Below are positions 40,477 to 54,600 of a stretch of DNA of 64,000 bases, one piece after another. A model generated the notes under the pieces. It saw nothing but the letters and a program-made list of their open reading frames with translations. It did no database searches and was not told where the DNA came from. Origin of the DNA: Cryptomeria japonica (taxonomy: Eukaryota; Streptophyta; Pinopsida; Cupressales; Cupressaceae); contig NC_081405.1 in the NCBI RefSeq assembly GCF_030272615.1, positions 157,311,454-157,375,453 of the forward strand. Direction: 5' to 3'. Numbering within the stretch: the first letter of the stretch is position 1; each line of letters begins with the position of its first letter. Both the position numbers and the translations under genes were made by a program.

Positions 40477-43400
40477 CTAAGATGTCTTCTTTTGCTTTAG
40501 CATGGCTTGCCACCTGTCCACCTCTTTGTCTGTTGGCCAACTGAATGCCTTTACCTCTTCCAGCTTTGCAACTGACTCTGTCCATCTGGCATCTCTAATT
40601 TCCCTGGCCTCAACAATAAACTTCGTATGGTCAACCTCAACCTTGAATAGTGAATCAAGCATACCGTTAAGAAAATCAACATCAACCTGCTCATCTATAT
40701 GCTTGATTATTTCTTCTCCCCCCATAATCAAATCAAATTCACTGGTCCAATCAGAAACTGATTTCAATTCTCCATTACTACCATAAATTGAAGGCACCAA
40801 TGTACTATAACCTTCCCCAAATGTTTGTAATTTTTCATTTATAAGCACATCCTTCACTATGAAAAATGCATAAGTTGCATTGATTACCTCCACCATATCT
40901 TTGGTGTCATTGATCTTGGGAGGGAACTCATCACTATACAACATTGCACTATCCAGCTTATCCATTAATCTGCTTCTTCCTGACCAAACATTGAACAAAG
41001 GTCGAAGAAAAGAGATAGTTTCAGAGGATTTATTACTTGCCTCTTTCAAATAAATGTGCACATCATGCACTACCATCAATTTTCCTTTCAATACATTAAT
41101 CCCGTGTTTCAAAATTTTTGACACAACAGAGATAGCCTTGACATTTTGTTCCTTTTCAAGCTTTTCAATTTTCTCTATGTATTCCTCCATTTTTGTTGTC
41201 ACATTAGCTGGTATTTCTTGTACTTGTTATATAATCTGTATTGGAGAGGCTCATTTGCAATTTTTTCTTTCAACTCCACTAACTCTTCCTCCAGAGCAAC
41301 CTTCTTCATCAATATCTCTTCATATTTTTTAGCTAGTGCAATCAATTGGTTATATGTTTCTGTGTATCTTCTTAACGAATCCTCTGTTTTTGATAAATTC
41401 ATAAAAAAAACTTGAGTAAAAAATGAGGCAATCTCCATGTCACTTGTGTTCTACAAATTCCAGATCAATATGTCAACTTCTTTTCTACTTGGATATTTAG
41501 AAGGTGGGGCTTTTGAGTGGAAGGGGCCAAAGACCAAGCAACAACTGTCTTTGACTTAGGATTAAATCCCGACACTCTTATTACATCTCCAATTTCAAAT
41601 TCAATTTTAAACAATGGGTCATCTTGCTTCCTAATCTGATCAATAATAAAAATAGACTGGATATCCCAGTCAGGAATCACAATCATACCGGTACTCTTAG
41701 TCAATTGTCTTGCCTGATCCACAGTTATTTGCTCCTTGTCAGGATCATATTCCTGCAGTGCCTTGACAATCTCCTCATTCTTTTCTACATTTCCTTCCTC
41801 TATGATCAAAATTTGTCTTAATTGATTTTGTTTCAACCTTCTTAGAAAACTTTTAAATTCATTTGACTTAATAAAGTCATCATCTTTCATGAACTCATTT
41901 GACAACATCACACACTCATCAAAGCCTTGAGCAAGGGCTTCATTTGTTTCTCCATGTTCTTCATGCTGCCCTGTTTCTCTGAGATGTGTCCTTATTTGAT
42001 GAAAGTAGTGTCCTTGTTCTATAACAATTGCTCTAGCAGAGTCTCTACTCACAATTGCACCCACCTCTTTGGATTTTTGTTTCTTTGCAAGTGGCACTCG
42101 GGCAGATTGAACTTCATCCCCACTCTCTACATCATCAACAGACACAATAAGTGGCCTCTTGACATGTGAAGATTGTCCATCTTGGGGGTCTTGCTGTTGA
42201 GCAACCACTTCTGGAATTTGAGACATTTGTTTCATCATAGTTTCATATAAACTCAACATTCTGTTAATCCTCTCCAGGTACGGGTTATTAGGGCAAAAAC
42301 CTAAGAAACTAGGGTCACCATCTTTCAATTCTGCTTCAACTCTCATCAAATTTTTCCATTTTCTTTTCCTTTCTTGTACTTCCTATTTTCTCAGCAAAAA
42401 CCACATCTTCATCATCCAATAGTTCATGGTCCTTTATTGTGGCCCAAGATGTCATTTTTGGCAATGCACGTTTACTAAATTGTTCAGAATCACAGAATCT
42501 AAACACAACATTAACCAACCTATACTGTTTAAGGAAATTGTTTACTTCATCAAAGGAATTCATACCAATAGTAAAATCAAACACAACCCAAAGCCTAGGA
42601 AGTAAAGAACCCTTCTTGTGTTTCTCAAGATCTTCTTTTTCAACTAGGGTCAATTGCCAAATAAACTCCATAAAAACAATCCTAATTGGAATAAATTTTG
42701 GTAAAATATGGGGAGGCTGAGGACACCCATAGACTCTGGTCACAATAAAGTTATCAAAAAAGAAAAAGTCCCCCCAGTTATGTGAAATAGGCCAGTTTGG
42801 AACATACTGGTAAGGTCTCAAAACTCTCCTAACATTAATTGACAATCTTTTCCTATTTATTCCTAGCATTTCCATAATTGGCAAAACAATCCAATTTTCA
42901 AAGTAAAGGAAAGAAGAATGGGGAGAACTACTGTCCCAAACCCGGGTCCATCTTTGTATTGGCATTAAGACACCAAATTCTTCTTTGAACAACTCCAATT
43001 CTTTATTCATGAACTCAACATTATAGAACAAGATTAAATGCATCAACAATGAATAATGCTTAAATGTAGGGCTGGGTGCACCACTCTGAATTTTAATTAG
43101 AACATTATGAATGTGTTCAACCACATAGCCCACATAATCATAATCTTTGTTAACATCTGGGTGTTGAATGTCCATAGCCATCATCAATAATTTAGCTGAC
43201 ACAATTGAATCTCCATCAAAACCCAACACTCTACATAATCCATAGATTATACAATGCATATAATGGTGGAAAGGTGTGATGTCAAATGGTGGCTCTATAC
43301 TATCTAGAATTCTAACTGGTTTCCCATCCACCCTAAGCATGCATCTAGGCATTGCATGCTTCTTGATAACACCTTTGTATTTGTCATAATCCTCTACAAT

Positions 43401-43850
43401 CCGCTCCAAATCTATATCTGTACATGCAACACCAGTAATCTGGAAAGTTGCAACGAAGCTAGCTCTATTAATTGAAACTAGGGCAGATTGGTTCTTTCTT
43501 CTAATTACCCTAGATACTAGGCAACAACGCTTGGCCAACTCTTTGATCAAATCCACATCAACATACACATCTGACATGATTAACTTTGCCATATTTAAAT
43601 CCCAAGGGTTTGACATCGGCACATCCTTACCCCTATTATTCCAGAACTAATGAAACAGAGCAGTACCAGACATATAAAGCGTGGTCGGGTTTCTGCATTG
43701 GCTCCATAAATCTTTCCATGCCATTTCATTTGTATTCAAAGCAATGGAAGTCCCTGGCAACAAATCTACAAATTCTTATTTGCATTTCTTATCCTTTTTT
43801 TCCTCAGTGGCCTTGGGCTTGGAACCTCCACTTGTCGTTGCCTTGCTCAT
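40477..43850 (-). pseudogene. Second large retroelement-carried ORF, nearly complete but frameshifted
   Basis: ATG at 43850 (MSKATTSGGSKPKATEEKKD), a TAA near 43777, LYMSGTALFH, a TAG near 43650, then 428 open codons to 42336. A one-base shift near 42340 leads to 290 codons (VEAELKDGDPSFLGFCPNNP onward) to 41465. Two further shifts (near 41440 and 41215) lead to the coiled-coil C-terminus ending at 40477. The N-terminal region contains RKNQSALVSINRASFVATFQ. It shares the LVSINR motif with the ORF at 35-2122, and the C-terminal helical part resembles in kind that at 3096-5234. Total about 1120 codons. No gag or pol motif. Function unknown; I infer cargo or structural protein of a non-autonomous element. 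Both flanks are AGCTCGCGA arrays. Confidence 0.6.
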
Positions 43851-44279
43851 AATAGTTGCAGAAGAAAAACTTAACCATTTTTCTGAAATTTTCCCACACC
43901 CAACACTCTGAATTCTCCAACATTGCTGCAGAGATCTATTCGCTAGATTACCTCTAAGATAGAATGCAATTATACAAAATCTTGGCTCGATCATGCAATT
44001 TATGGTATTTGGGTGCTGTCACTTCTCTCATTAATTGTCACACTTGCATGAACTAGTTACTGTGGCATTAATTCAAAGCTGAAGTACTGGAGCGAAATTT
44101 GAATTCATGCCCTTCTATTTGATTGGCGATTGCCATTCAAAACTTTTACAAAACCCAACAAACAAGTCCACGTGTCAATCCCTGATTACTTAGCACCCCT
44201 TTTTCTCTTTTCTATCTCAGTTAATTTTCAGAGTGTCACTCATGCACATGGCAACAACTCACAATATCACATGATGAAC
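43851..44279. other. Leader between the second large ORF and its array
   Basis: An open stretch continues upstream of the ATG at 43850 without family features. No LTR or primer-binding site was recognised here. Confidence 0.35.
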
Positions 44280-45330
44280 TGCACTTCCTTCAATCTCCTT
44301 CGCGAGCTAGCAAATAAGCCATTCCCCATTTGTAATCACACACTTGCAATCGGTTATAACAATTTGGAAAGTAACCGACGAGTTAGTGACAATGCTATCA
44401 AATCCTCTTAATCACAAGCTCACAACCCCTTTTACAAATAGTCGTTGATCTTCATCAAGCCCTTCAATCGCAATCTCGCAACAACATTTGTAATATTCTT
44501 TCTTTACCTGCAAGCTGGCGACCACTGCAAATCTTAGAAAACAACTTACTTCATCGCAAGCTCGCAACTCAAAACTTAACTTGACTTAAACCCTTGCGAG
44601 CCCACGACGAGAAGACACTTAACCACCATCGCATGCTCGCAACACTTTTTGACTTAAGACTTACAAACCCGTGAGCATGCGATGACCACAAAATCCAACC
44701 AAAACTTACCTATCGCCAGGTCACAACATAAAATGCTAAACAACTTCAAAACCTACGAGCAAGCGACCAAAATAACTAAGTTGCGATACCAACCACATCG
44801 CATGATCGCAAATTAAAATGACTTAACCACAAACACCTTGTGACCTTGCGATAACATAAAATCACACCCAGTCGCAACCTTGCAACATAAAATGGTCAAG
44901 TGCAAAACATCTTGTGAGGTAGCGACAACTAAAATCTCCCAATACTCGCAAGCTCACGACTTAAACTAACTTTATGACAAAGGACCTGCGAACTAGCGAT
45001 AACCATAAAATCTCAAACTATTTATCTCTTAATCGCAACGACCCAGCAAGTACCAACAAAAATCGATAGTCGCTCACTCTCCAATGTTTTATGTTACCTT
45101 CATAAACAGGCGCGAGCAATGGCACAACATGTCCATTAATGACTTAATCACTAACTCTCACGGCTATAATGCATGACATCAGACCAACTCGAGACCTCAT
45201 GACCAAAGCAATTTCATTAACAATCTCCACATCGCTAACATAAAATTCTAACACCCAAAAAGCTAAAGACCTCGTGATTTAAACCCAAACCAACACTCGC
45301 TAGCTCGCCACTTAAATTGTTAAACATGAA
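44280..45330. repeat. Right AGCTCGCGA array of the second large-ORF element
   Basis: More than 20 degenerate occurrences of GCAAGCTCGCAAC, GCGAGCATGCGATGACC, CTCGCAAGCTCACGAC and similar, spaced about 25-60 bp, separated by ATAAAATG-type words. 45143-45298 matches 37350-37504 in direct orientation. 45331-45999 beyond it is AT-rich, with no gene seen. Confidence 0.75.
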
Positions 45331-45999
45331 ATTTATCTACGAGTTAGAGATGAAACATTAAACATGTCTCATTATCTGACCAACTGTTTGACCACACTTG
45401 ACATTGACATGGAGAAATAAAGAGAGGACAACTCAGATTTTCAACGCACGACAACTTCGGTTTACTAGTCAACTAAGACAAAAAACAAACACAAAATCCT
45501 AATCGCCATGAACATGACCAAAAATCATGAAAAGATACTTCCATAAAACCAGAGGATAAACCCACGACATGAATCGAAGCTCGACACGACTTAGCCAAAA
45601 ATTTTGCAATCCTAAAAGAGTTGGCACTTTGGAAAAATGGAAAAAATGTTGTTCTAACATCATGTTAAGCATTTAATGTAGAACAATAGAAAGGTTCTAA
45701 CCGTTATGCAATATAAATAATTTTATGGATCTTGTGACACAAATTGTTGCATTTCATGTTCAACATAATGTGGAACCAATTTACTAATAATTCTGAAACT
45801 AAATTCTAATTGTTTACTAATAATTCAAATTCACAATTAAAAATATGAAATAAGTATCCATTTTGAATCTCTGATTGACAAATTCAAGGAATACAATATC
45901 AAAAATCATCAATGAAAACCATAGTATTACAAATTATAATATGACTCAAGAACTGTAGTATAAATACCTATAAACTTATTGCTAATTCACTTTAGTGAC

Positions 46000-48795
46000 T
46001 CAGTCTGAGGCTTCTATATCCCAAATGGACTCAAGATCCGGAAACTGACTAGTACTAACAGGTTCATCTTCATTCTGAGTCGGGTATTAAAAAATTTCTT
46101 CATCTTCATGTTGACTCCGAGTTTGTGATCCATCATTTGTCTCAACACTAGTAGTAGCACCACCAACTTTTAAAGTGTTGCACAACCCTCATCTTTCACG
46201 CATGGAATTCCAGATTGCCAGTGCCCTATCATATGGAAAATCTCTAACATTATACCGAGTCACAAACAACCTCAAGCAAGTTTCCAAATTTTTGTCTAAT
46301 TTGTTTTTTATCTGTGTTTTCAAAAGCCCTAATGCACTGAAAACTCTCTCATCTTCCATCGGCCCCAATATCATTATTTGACATAAATCAACAAGTTTGA
46401 AATATTCTGGTATTGCAATATGCAATACTTCACTCTACTTTATCCTTTTCCAAAGCCTTGTGATTGATCCAGGTTCAAATGGATTCTCTAAGTTATCCAA
46501 CTATTGTGTTCATACACAATGCAAAGCGTTTACATTATTTTTTAAGATGATCTGAATTTAAAATTCCTTCTATTGGTTGTCCATTGCAATATGCATCTTT
46601 TGAAAATGTCAATATCAATTCCTCTAGTTTTTTATGAAACACCTTTGCGTCATTTGGATTATCTCCAATTGAATGCCAAAATTGAGGATACACACAACCC
46701 GTGGCTTCAAGTATTTCTTCTCGAGGGAATCTTTCACGAATCTTAGTTGAAAGTTCGTATGCAATAGACTTCAAATTATCACTAACAAATTTAACAATCC
46801 TGTCAAAATCTTCCTTTTTAATTGGTAGTGCTCTGCCTCGCTTGCTCGTCTTAGATTAGTGCATTGGTATCTGAAATCCTTTTACAAAGACACATAACTC
46901 ATTTTTTGCATTGAAATGTAAAAAAAATTCAGCATGATTCAAATTTGTAATTATCTGCCACCTAAAAAAATTTGGGCTTCGCTATGTTAGATCTGAATAT
47001 AAACCATCCAGGCCTAAGCATGTCATTTTACGTAGAGTGCTATACTCATTGATATACATAGTTCTGTCTTGGGCTTTCTTAACAAGTTTGTTCATTGAAT
47101 CTAGCATGGGGAGAAGACTAGCTAAAGTTAACAGAGTCTCTATATCACTTGACTTATGTAAGAGATCAAGAGCTTTGTCTATTGTGAGGCGTTGCTCATA
47201 CATTAGTCTGATCAAGGATTGATATTTTGTTAGAATTCATTCCGCTGGTCCATGCAAGGAGATCCATCTAGTCTCAACATCCCTGAGAAGCTTGTTTCCT
47301 GTTGTTACTCCCTCGACAAAAATCAAAATTCTGCAAAACGTTTAGGACTTTAGCAAAAGTATGAGTGGAGCTCGTGGACCAGCTCTTCAACTTTTGACAT
47401 TGTAGGGAAATTGCTTACAATTCTATATGCTGAATTCATTCGATGGGCCATGCAGTGAATGCCAAGCATGTATGGTGCAATATTAGTTTGTAATCTTGTG
47501 CAAAGACCCATCCTTTGACATTGCATTACTGCAACTCCATCAGCTCCAACACACACCAACTTCTTGGCAATTGTCAAGTCATCCATACCAACAATTTCAT
47601 TCAAAGCTTTCTTAACTTTCAAATATAAATTTTCTACTGTTGAATTGCCCCTCATTTTACGAACACAGAGTAGATGAGCTCAACAAACGTGTTCTTTTAC
47701 AATATACACATGCATACAGACCCAAGCAATGTTATCTACTACAGTAACTTCATCTATGGATAATGAAATGAATTTTGACTCTTTTACACTCTCCTATAAA
47801 TTTTGCTTTTCCACCTTAGCGAGACAGTTTGTTATTTCCCATCCAACGTTTATTGACCAATGTGACATAGGATAGTGAGGAACATTCAAAAAAGATAATA
47901 AATTACTATATTTTGGGAAATCTTTCATAGGATGCCCTCTCGACATAATATGAAAAATAACACTCATTTGAACAATCTTTGCCAGGTTTCCATCTTTCGC
48001 TGCATGTTCAAGCCCAACCTTGATTGTATTTCCACTATTACCAATCAATGTCATTTTGTGGTTATGCTCTTCATATTCCGTGACATACTTAACATGAAGA
48101 CATTCTTCCTTTGATTTCCATCTTACTACTGGTGTTTCCTTTTTGTCTGTGATATATTTTTCATAAACCTTACCAATATGCTTTTCTATGGTGTCAAGCT
48201 TTAGTTGCATCTTCTTCTCTCTTTTAGTTTTCCAGCTACAAATCTTACACCTGCATTCTATTGGTTGTTCATCATTGTTTGGGACTGGTTCAATGAATGG
48301 GTACTTTGCTACCCAATCAATCTTAAAACTCCTTGTCATTTCCCACTCCCGCCTCGGTTTTACTTTCCTTTTTCTTTTCTTCCTACCAACATCATCTTCA
48401 GTACTAGCATTTGCATCTGAGTGAATTATCTCATTATGTGTATCCCTTAGAACATCTTCTACTGTGTCGATATTGTCATCCTCATTTGATGCATTTAACT
48501 CAATGACAATCCCACCTTGTGGTGGTGGTGAGCTACTATGAATGGCTTCTACAACTGCAGAAGTTGATGGACCCAAAACTTTGCCAATTCCAAAGTAAGA
48601 CTTTATGGTAGTATCTTTAATTTTTGGGCATTTTGATGGCCTCCCAATCCCTTCAGTTTCTGTTTCACCGCCCTGAGAAGTCTTACCCTTGTCTGTCATC
48701 CCAATCCCTTCACCACCCTGAGGAGTCTCAGTCTCACCCTTGTCTGACATCTCAATCCCTTCACCACCCTGAGGAGTCTCACCCATGTCTGACAT
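46000..48795 (-). pseudogene. hAT-like transposase (KIAA1586-like), frameshifted
   Basis: ATG at 48795 (MSDMGETPQGG; an in-frame codon at 48840 is also possible), followed by three imperfect MSDKGET-QGGEGIG repeats. A basic KKRKRKVKPRRE stretch and a Cys/His-containing CRCKICSWKTKREKKM region follow. The catalytic part has LSIDEVTVVDNIAW, CVGADGVAVMQCQRMG and MLGIHCMAHRMNSAYRI, in the order of hAT-type transposases. The dimerisation region MEDERVFSALGLLKTQIKNK with FPYDRALAIW lies near 46230-46380, and an acidic tail ends at 46000. Stops occur at 47794 (TAG) and near 47695 (TGA), with frame changes near 47340, 46970 and 46480 and an in-frame TAA near 46090. I did not find terminal inverted repeats, so element ends are unknown. 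It cannot encode active enzyme. Confidence 0.8.
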
Positions 48796-48840
48796 CTTGA
48801 GTCTTGACCTCTCACTACGAATTAAAACTAATACTATCAA

Positions 48841-49613
48841 GTATGAAGAAATGATTACTCACCTTTATGCCTTCTCAATTATCTGAATCAGGAATCAGGA
48901 ATGCTTGGGCTTGTGTTGTAGGATTGTAACTCTGGCCCTCCGCCCTATAATCAGCTTCGACGTTCTAATTCAAATTGTAGAATGTGAATCGAAAGCTCCT
49001 AAATTTACTAATTAGACACGAACAAATTGTAGGAAAGAGTGTTTCAAACTTTCAATTGTATTTATATCAATCCATGATTGCATTTTTGGTGAATTTCACA
49101 GGTGTTTCAAAATGCATCTTGATTTAAGCGGGGCGAAATGGGTCCTTGAATGCTTATAACGTTTTAATTGATATTGGCGAATTGGGCCTCATTATGCTTA
49201 ACGCGAAATTTAACAATAGGCGAAATGGACCGATGTGTGCAATGGAGATTTAATTTACCGTTGGCGAAATAGGTCCTGGTACAGGGTCATTTTACTATTT
49301 CTGACGAATAACGGAGATGATCTAATACCCACATCCGAGTGATTCTAGGCGAATATTACGGGCATCCACGTGGAACGGTATGTGGTCAATTGCGAAGCCA
49401 GAATATAGTGAACCATTAACCCTGAAATTTTGAGCGATTTGACCACTGTGTTGCCCCCGACTATTCACCATTTCCTGAAAAATAAAATGGCGGAATTTGC
49501 CAATTGGCAAAGATTCGCCACTAAAAAACTCTCTAAAAGACACCATATTAAATTCTAATACCAACATATTTAAAAAAGTACATTTGAATATGTTTAAAAA
49601 ATTAATGAATAAT
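48841..49613. other. Spacer with GGCGAAAT words
   Basis: No gene. GGCGAAATGGGTCC, GGCGAATTGGGCC, GGCGAAATGGACC and GGCGAAATAGGTCC recur at about 50-65 bp spacing from 49132 to 49275. The style recalls the GGCGATTTC array at 36.7 kb, but the sequence is not the same. Confidence 0.45.
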
Positions 49614-50460
49614 CCTTCACCATGGTAAATTAACTTTAAATTAATTGCCAACTCACTTAATGTCATTGAAGACATTAACTAATGTAAATTACTACCTCAC
49701 TTTAAATTCAAGACCATGCTCACTCAATAAATTGTATTCATGGACAAATGCATGTGACATTTATAAGTAAAATTACTTTTCATATTATAGCAATGTTACA
49801 ATATTTTAAAAATACCGATTGCTTATTTGCAAGTATTAAAAACTTAATCAAACAAATGAAAAATTATTTTCTATAATGAATGTTTGCAAAATTAATCAAT
49901 ATGAAAAGTAGTATTAAACTAAAATACTGAAAAAATCTAATTGACCACAAGCATTGCTATAATCCTTCTTCATGAAAAATTAAGTTTAAATTAATTGCCA
50001 CCTCAATTAATATCATTAAAGACATTAATTAACTTTAATTGCCACCTCACTTTCAATTCAAGACTACACTCAATAAATTGTATTCATCCACAAATCTATA
50101 TCATATTAATAATTAAAAATACTTTTCATATTATTATAACAATGTTGTAATATTTTAAAACACTAATTGCTCATTTATAATTGCTCATTTATAAGTACTA
50201 ACAAGCTAATCAAAACAAATGAAAAAAATAATTTTTACAATGACTCTTTCCAAAATGAGTGAAAAAATTTCTACAATGACTCTCTTTCCAAAATGAGTGA
50301 ATAAGAAAAGTAATAAATCATAATTAAAATAATATTGAAAAATGAAAATACTTTTTAAACTAAATACTATTACAATATTTTTAAAATAGCGATTGCTCAT
50401 TGACAAATACTTAAATAATACTAATTGACCACAAGCATTTCTATAATAACATGCCAAACT
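49614..50460. repeat. Roughly 270-bp AT-rich segment in two full and one partial copies
   Basis: 49614-49885 is repeated at 49968-50245, with shared phrases TTTAAATTAATTGCCA, CAATAAATTGTATTCAT and TTACTTTTCATATTAT. ACTAATTGACCACAAGCATT-type bases near 49938 recur near 50420. The unit step is about 355 bp. Confidence 0.75.
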
Positions 50461-51668
50461 AAAAATAAATGCCCAGATCTAAATAATCGCAATTATTTTT
50501 GTCAATAAAAATTTAAAAACACAAAAATGAACTAACTTTTTTTATTTTATTATTATTATCAAATTAGGTAGTTTTTACGTGGAGCTCAAGGGAAATTTAA
50601 AGTTGACAATATTAAAATAGAAATAAAAAAAACTGAAAAAACTTGTAGCCTAGTCATTATCCCATACAAACCCTAACAAGTTCCACGTCACAAATAAACA
50701 CACAGATCACTTCCGACAAATTTATATTTGACCTCCTTAACGACCGCCATTAAACCTTGGAATCCGGGACATTCTCTTCATTTCTATTACATTGTTCGGC
50801 TTTGCACACGTTAAAATCATTTTACATTTTAAAATAAAAAGTAAACCTCTGAATTATGGTTGTCAGCAGCATTATCAGATGATCATTGTTAAGAAAATGA
50901 CGCAGACTTTAATGTTATTGTATTCTGCCTTCTTCGTTTCATGCTTTTCTGACCATTGCAACGTATTTTATTCGCGTTCCAGTGTTTTTCCTGTAACATA
51001 TGTGGGCAGACAAGCAGCATAAATTATGTGCTAAAGACATTTCGATCGATTCAGTGGTAAGTTACCAGATGCTATCACAACTTTGTTTACTTTGAATAAT
51101 TTTTTTTCCTTTTCTCCATTGAACTGCGTGTCTGCATTCTACGACACGAGATATTAGGGCATATCTTTTAGTGTTGTGGATTGGCAGCTAGTTTAAAAGG
51201 GAGCAACAGGTTCAATGTTCGATTCTCTTTGTGCGTTGGAATTTGGTAAACTATATAGTAGCATCTAAGCGGTGCATTCGAGAGGTGTTGAGGTAAATGT
51301 ACAGAAATATTAGCAAGCAATAAATCCTGTAAACGCAGGTTTCTGGTTGGAGTCTGGTCTCAGGCATTGAGAGTGAACTCCGGAGTTGTAAAATAAAGTT
51401 ACAGATTTGATTCCACGCTGATGGTCAGGAAGAAGGAACACAGGGACTATATTAAAACCCTAGAATAAAAACTCACAACTACGCAGTAAGCCCTAGTTTG
51501 AATTTTCCGGCGTATGAATTTGGTATACCTGGAGCATTGAAGGGCTAAATAAAGAACAAAATTTAGGCGGTGGTATTGGGTTGTGCAGGGTTTTGGAGCA
51601 TTCGATTTTGGTCCTTATACTGCAAATCTGGAGCATCGTAGGGAAACAGTGCAGGGGGGTGAAAAATA
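50461..51668 (+). promoter_or_regulatory. Upstream and 5' UTR region of the NST1-like gene
   Basis: Transposon-free by eye. It probably contains the promoter and 5' UTR, but I cannot place a TATA box or start site with confidence. There are several upstream ATGs (for example near 50792 and 51581), so a spliced 5' UTR is possible. Confidence 0.35.
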
Positions 51669-54600
51669 ATGTGTATTATGTGCGTGGCATCACGGTGGTC
51701 ACGGCGGATTGTTACCATGTTGCCGTGTGTCGTGATTCCTCTTCTACTTTTATGGGCACTTTCACAGGCGCTTCCTCCGCGTCTTAGGTTTGAGCTCACC
51801 TCCCCTCGGTTGGCATGTGTTTTTGTGCTTCTGGTTATCCTTGGATGGTATGAAGTCATAATGCCGCGGCTTTTGTTGTGGAGAGCGAGGAGGAGTGCTC
51901 TTTTGAGGGACAGGAGAAGAATTCAGGCCCAAGAAGCTGCCAAATGGCGTAAGGAGGCGACAAGGAGGTGCAGGAACTGTTTGACAGCTTACAGGGATCA
52001 GGCACCTGCAGGAGGCAGGTTTATGTGTACATACTGCGGTCATGTCTCACGGAGGCCTGTTTTAGATATACCTGGCATTGCCTCTGGGCTTGTTAGTTCA
52101 GGGATTCCATCAAGTGCAGTTCTCTTAAAAGGGGGAATAGCTCAAATTGGCATTCCCGTTCAAAGTCTCTATGGGGGAAAGAATCTCAAGTCATGGAATG
52201 GGAAAGGATGGCCTGTAGGGACTGGATGGTCTGGAGGCAAGTCAAAGATGGGCGATAGCCCTTGGGCAAAAGAATGGCCTGGCGGTGACTCATGGTTAAG
52301 GGGATCTTGGCCAGGAGGGCCCAATTATTTGGGAGGCAACAATAACATGTTTGGAGATGTGTTTGGGGGAGGGGAAAAATGTTCTGCTTGTGAGTCATAT
52401 CCGAGAGTTGTTATTTTCTTCTTGAGAATTGTAGGATTTTTTATCTTCTGCATAAGATGGTTTTGGAAAAAGATTTTCAGAAGAGGTTCTCTAGGGGGTG
52501 AGCAATCATTAAGTTCTGGATCAAAGGGATGCTTGAGGAAGGGTGAAGAAGGATACAATGGTCAAGGAACTAAAGGAGAAAAAGCCCGGAGAAAGGCAGA
52601 AGAGAGAAGACAGGCTAGGTTAGAGAAAGAAATGCGAGAAGAAGAAGAGAGAAAACAGCGAGAAGAGGTGGCTAGATTGGTGGAGGAACAGAGAAGGATA
52701 AGAGATGAGAAATCGAAGGCTGAAAGAGAGAGTGAACAGGAACTTACTGCACAGAGGGAGAAGGAAATTAGAAGGGAGAGGGAAGCAGATAGGAAACGTC
52801 AAGATAAGGTACATGAAAAGAATAAGAGGGTGCCTAAGGATAAACCACAAGCTGATGGAGAGGAAGTGAGGAAGAAAGAACAAGAAAATGGAAAGAAGGA
52901 AGAAATAGCACGGAAGGGAGAAAGCAGAATTAGGGAGGGGGCAAAAACTGCACCTTTCCTTGCTACAATTAAAAAGGGTGGTAAAAACTTTAGAGTGTTT
53001 AGTACAGACACTGGAATAAAAAGTAATGAGCAGGGTATGAAGGGAGGAATTAATAGTGTTTTCAAGGCTGGTAGCTCTCGATATTTAGTTCCTGTGAAAG
53101 GGACATTTCAATCTCCTCCCAAAACTTCTGCTTGGCAATCAAACAATACTATGTCATTGCCTAGTAAGAGTTTTCTAATGAATTTGAAACTTGGGACACA
53201 GCCAACAAAACCAGTTAATTCTGGTGATGTTGCTTTATTTTCAGACAGCAGCAATTCTGTTGGTTGCACCACATGTACAGGGAACATGGATTCTGCTTGG
53301 AATAAAACAGACTGGACAAAATCTCGGGGGAAAGGAGGCAACATTATAACTGAAAGTGTTTCTAGACAAGAACTTGGTAATGCTAATGGTAAGGGAGATA
53401 AAGATTCTAGCACCGTTGAAGCTCAGAACCCTTCAGGGAATTGTGTCAGCCACAGTCCAGGAATTAAACAGTTGCATCCTCGTGTAAGTTGCAAGATATC
53501 TGGCAATTTATTTACCATATTCTGCATTGTTATTGTAGCAAGAATATATTATTGACATGCCTAAATAAACGATATTGAATAATCAAATGAAGCTTGGACC
53601 TGGATTTGAAGAACTCTAGGCTCATCTTATCTTTTTAGTGTTCTGTAATTCAACGTAGGTTAAAAATTTTAATACCAGGAAACAATAAAATCAAGTACCG
53701 GCAAGAGAAGCTTTCTTCTTAGAGATGGAAGGCAAACTAAACCTCCAAAAATGCCATAAAAATTTATAATTTTATCCATTGAAAAACAAGAACTGCAAAA
53801 AGAGATGAGCATTTGTGTATCAGTAAATAATAAGCAATCTACCTTTTCTTCATATTAGTATTTTGAATGAATCAAATTACACTTACTAATGCCCGTTGTT
53901 CTTTGAGTTTCTTCTTTCTTCAGGTGATTTGCATATGCAGTTATCTGCATATAGAAAAAAGAGGGCACCTGCAGATAGAAAATGGAGATGCTAACTGAAT
54001 GTTAATTTTTGTAGGTGGGCTTTCAACTGCAGCCATCATCTCCAATGGCAGAGAACACAAACTCATTGGATTCTCATCTTACATGTCCTTCAGCATCATG
54101 CTTAGTAGTTACTCCCCCATACGTGAGAAGTTCATTGGAACATGATACACAGTTTGAGGTTGGCAAAAAGTCTATAAATGAAGCTCCAGTTTCGTTGTCT
54201 TCGAGCCATTTTGCCAATGTCTTACTTACTTCAGCAGCCACTACATCAATGCCAGACAGTTCAGTTCCAGAGTATATTTCCCAACCAATGAATTTAGACA
54301 ACTCTGTTCCATCTCATGTTAATATATCACCAGATAAGTCAGTACCAGCTGAAGGTAATCCTATTGAAGAGTTTTTAAGTCCACGGAATCCTGTCTCTTT
54401 GAAAATGCCGGTCTCTGAATCACTTAACAGCTCTTCTTTGAACCTTAAAACCAAAGTTATATCTGACGCACAGACAATCAGGGTCTCGTCTCCCATGGGT
54501 GCACCTGTACGTACTCCTATCCAGAGACCTGCACCAATTGAGTTGCCTATCTCCAAATTGTTGCCTTCGGATATTGTTGATGAAGTGCACATCACTGGAG

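Noticed and set aside
52620..53065. Minus-strand Leu/Phe-rich ORFs
   Set aside because: Shadows of the Lys/Glu/Arg-rich coiled coil of the NST1-like exon 1.
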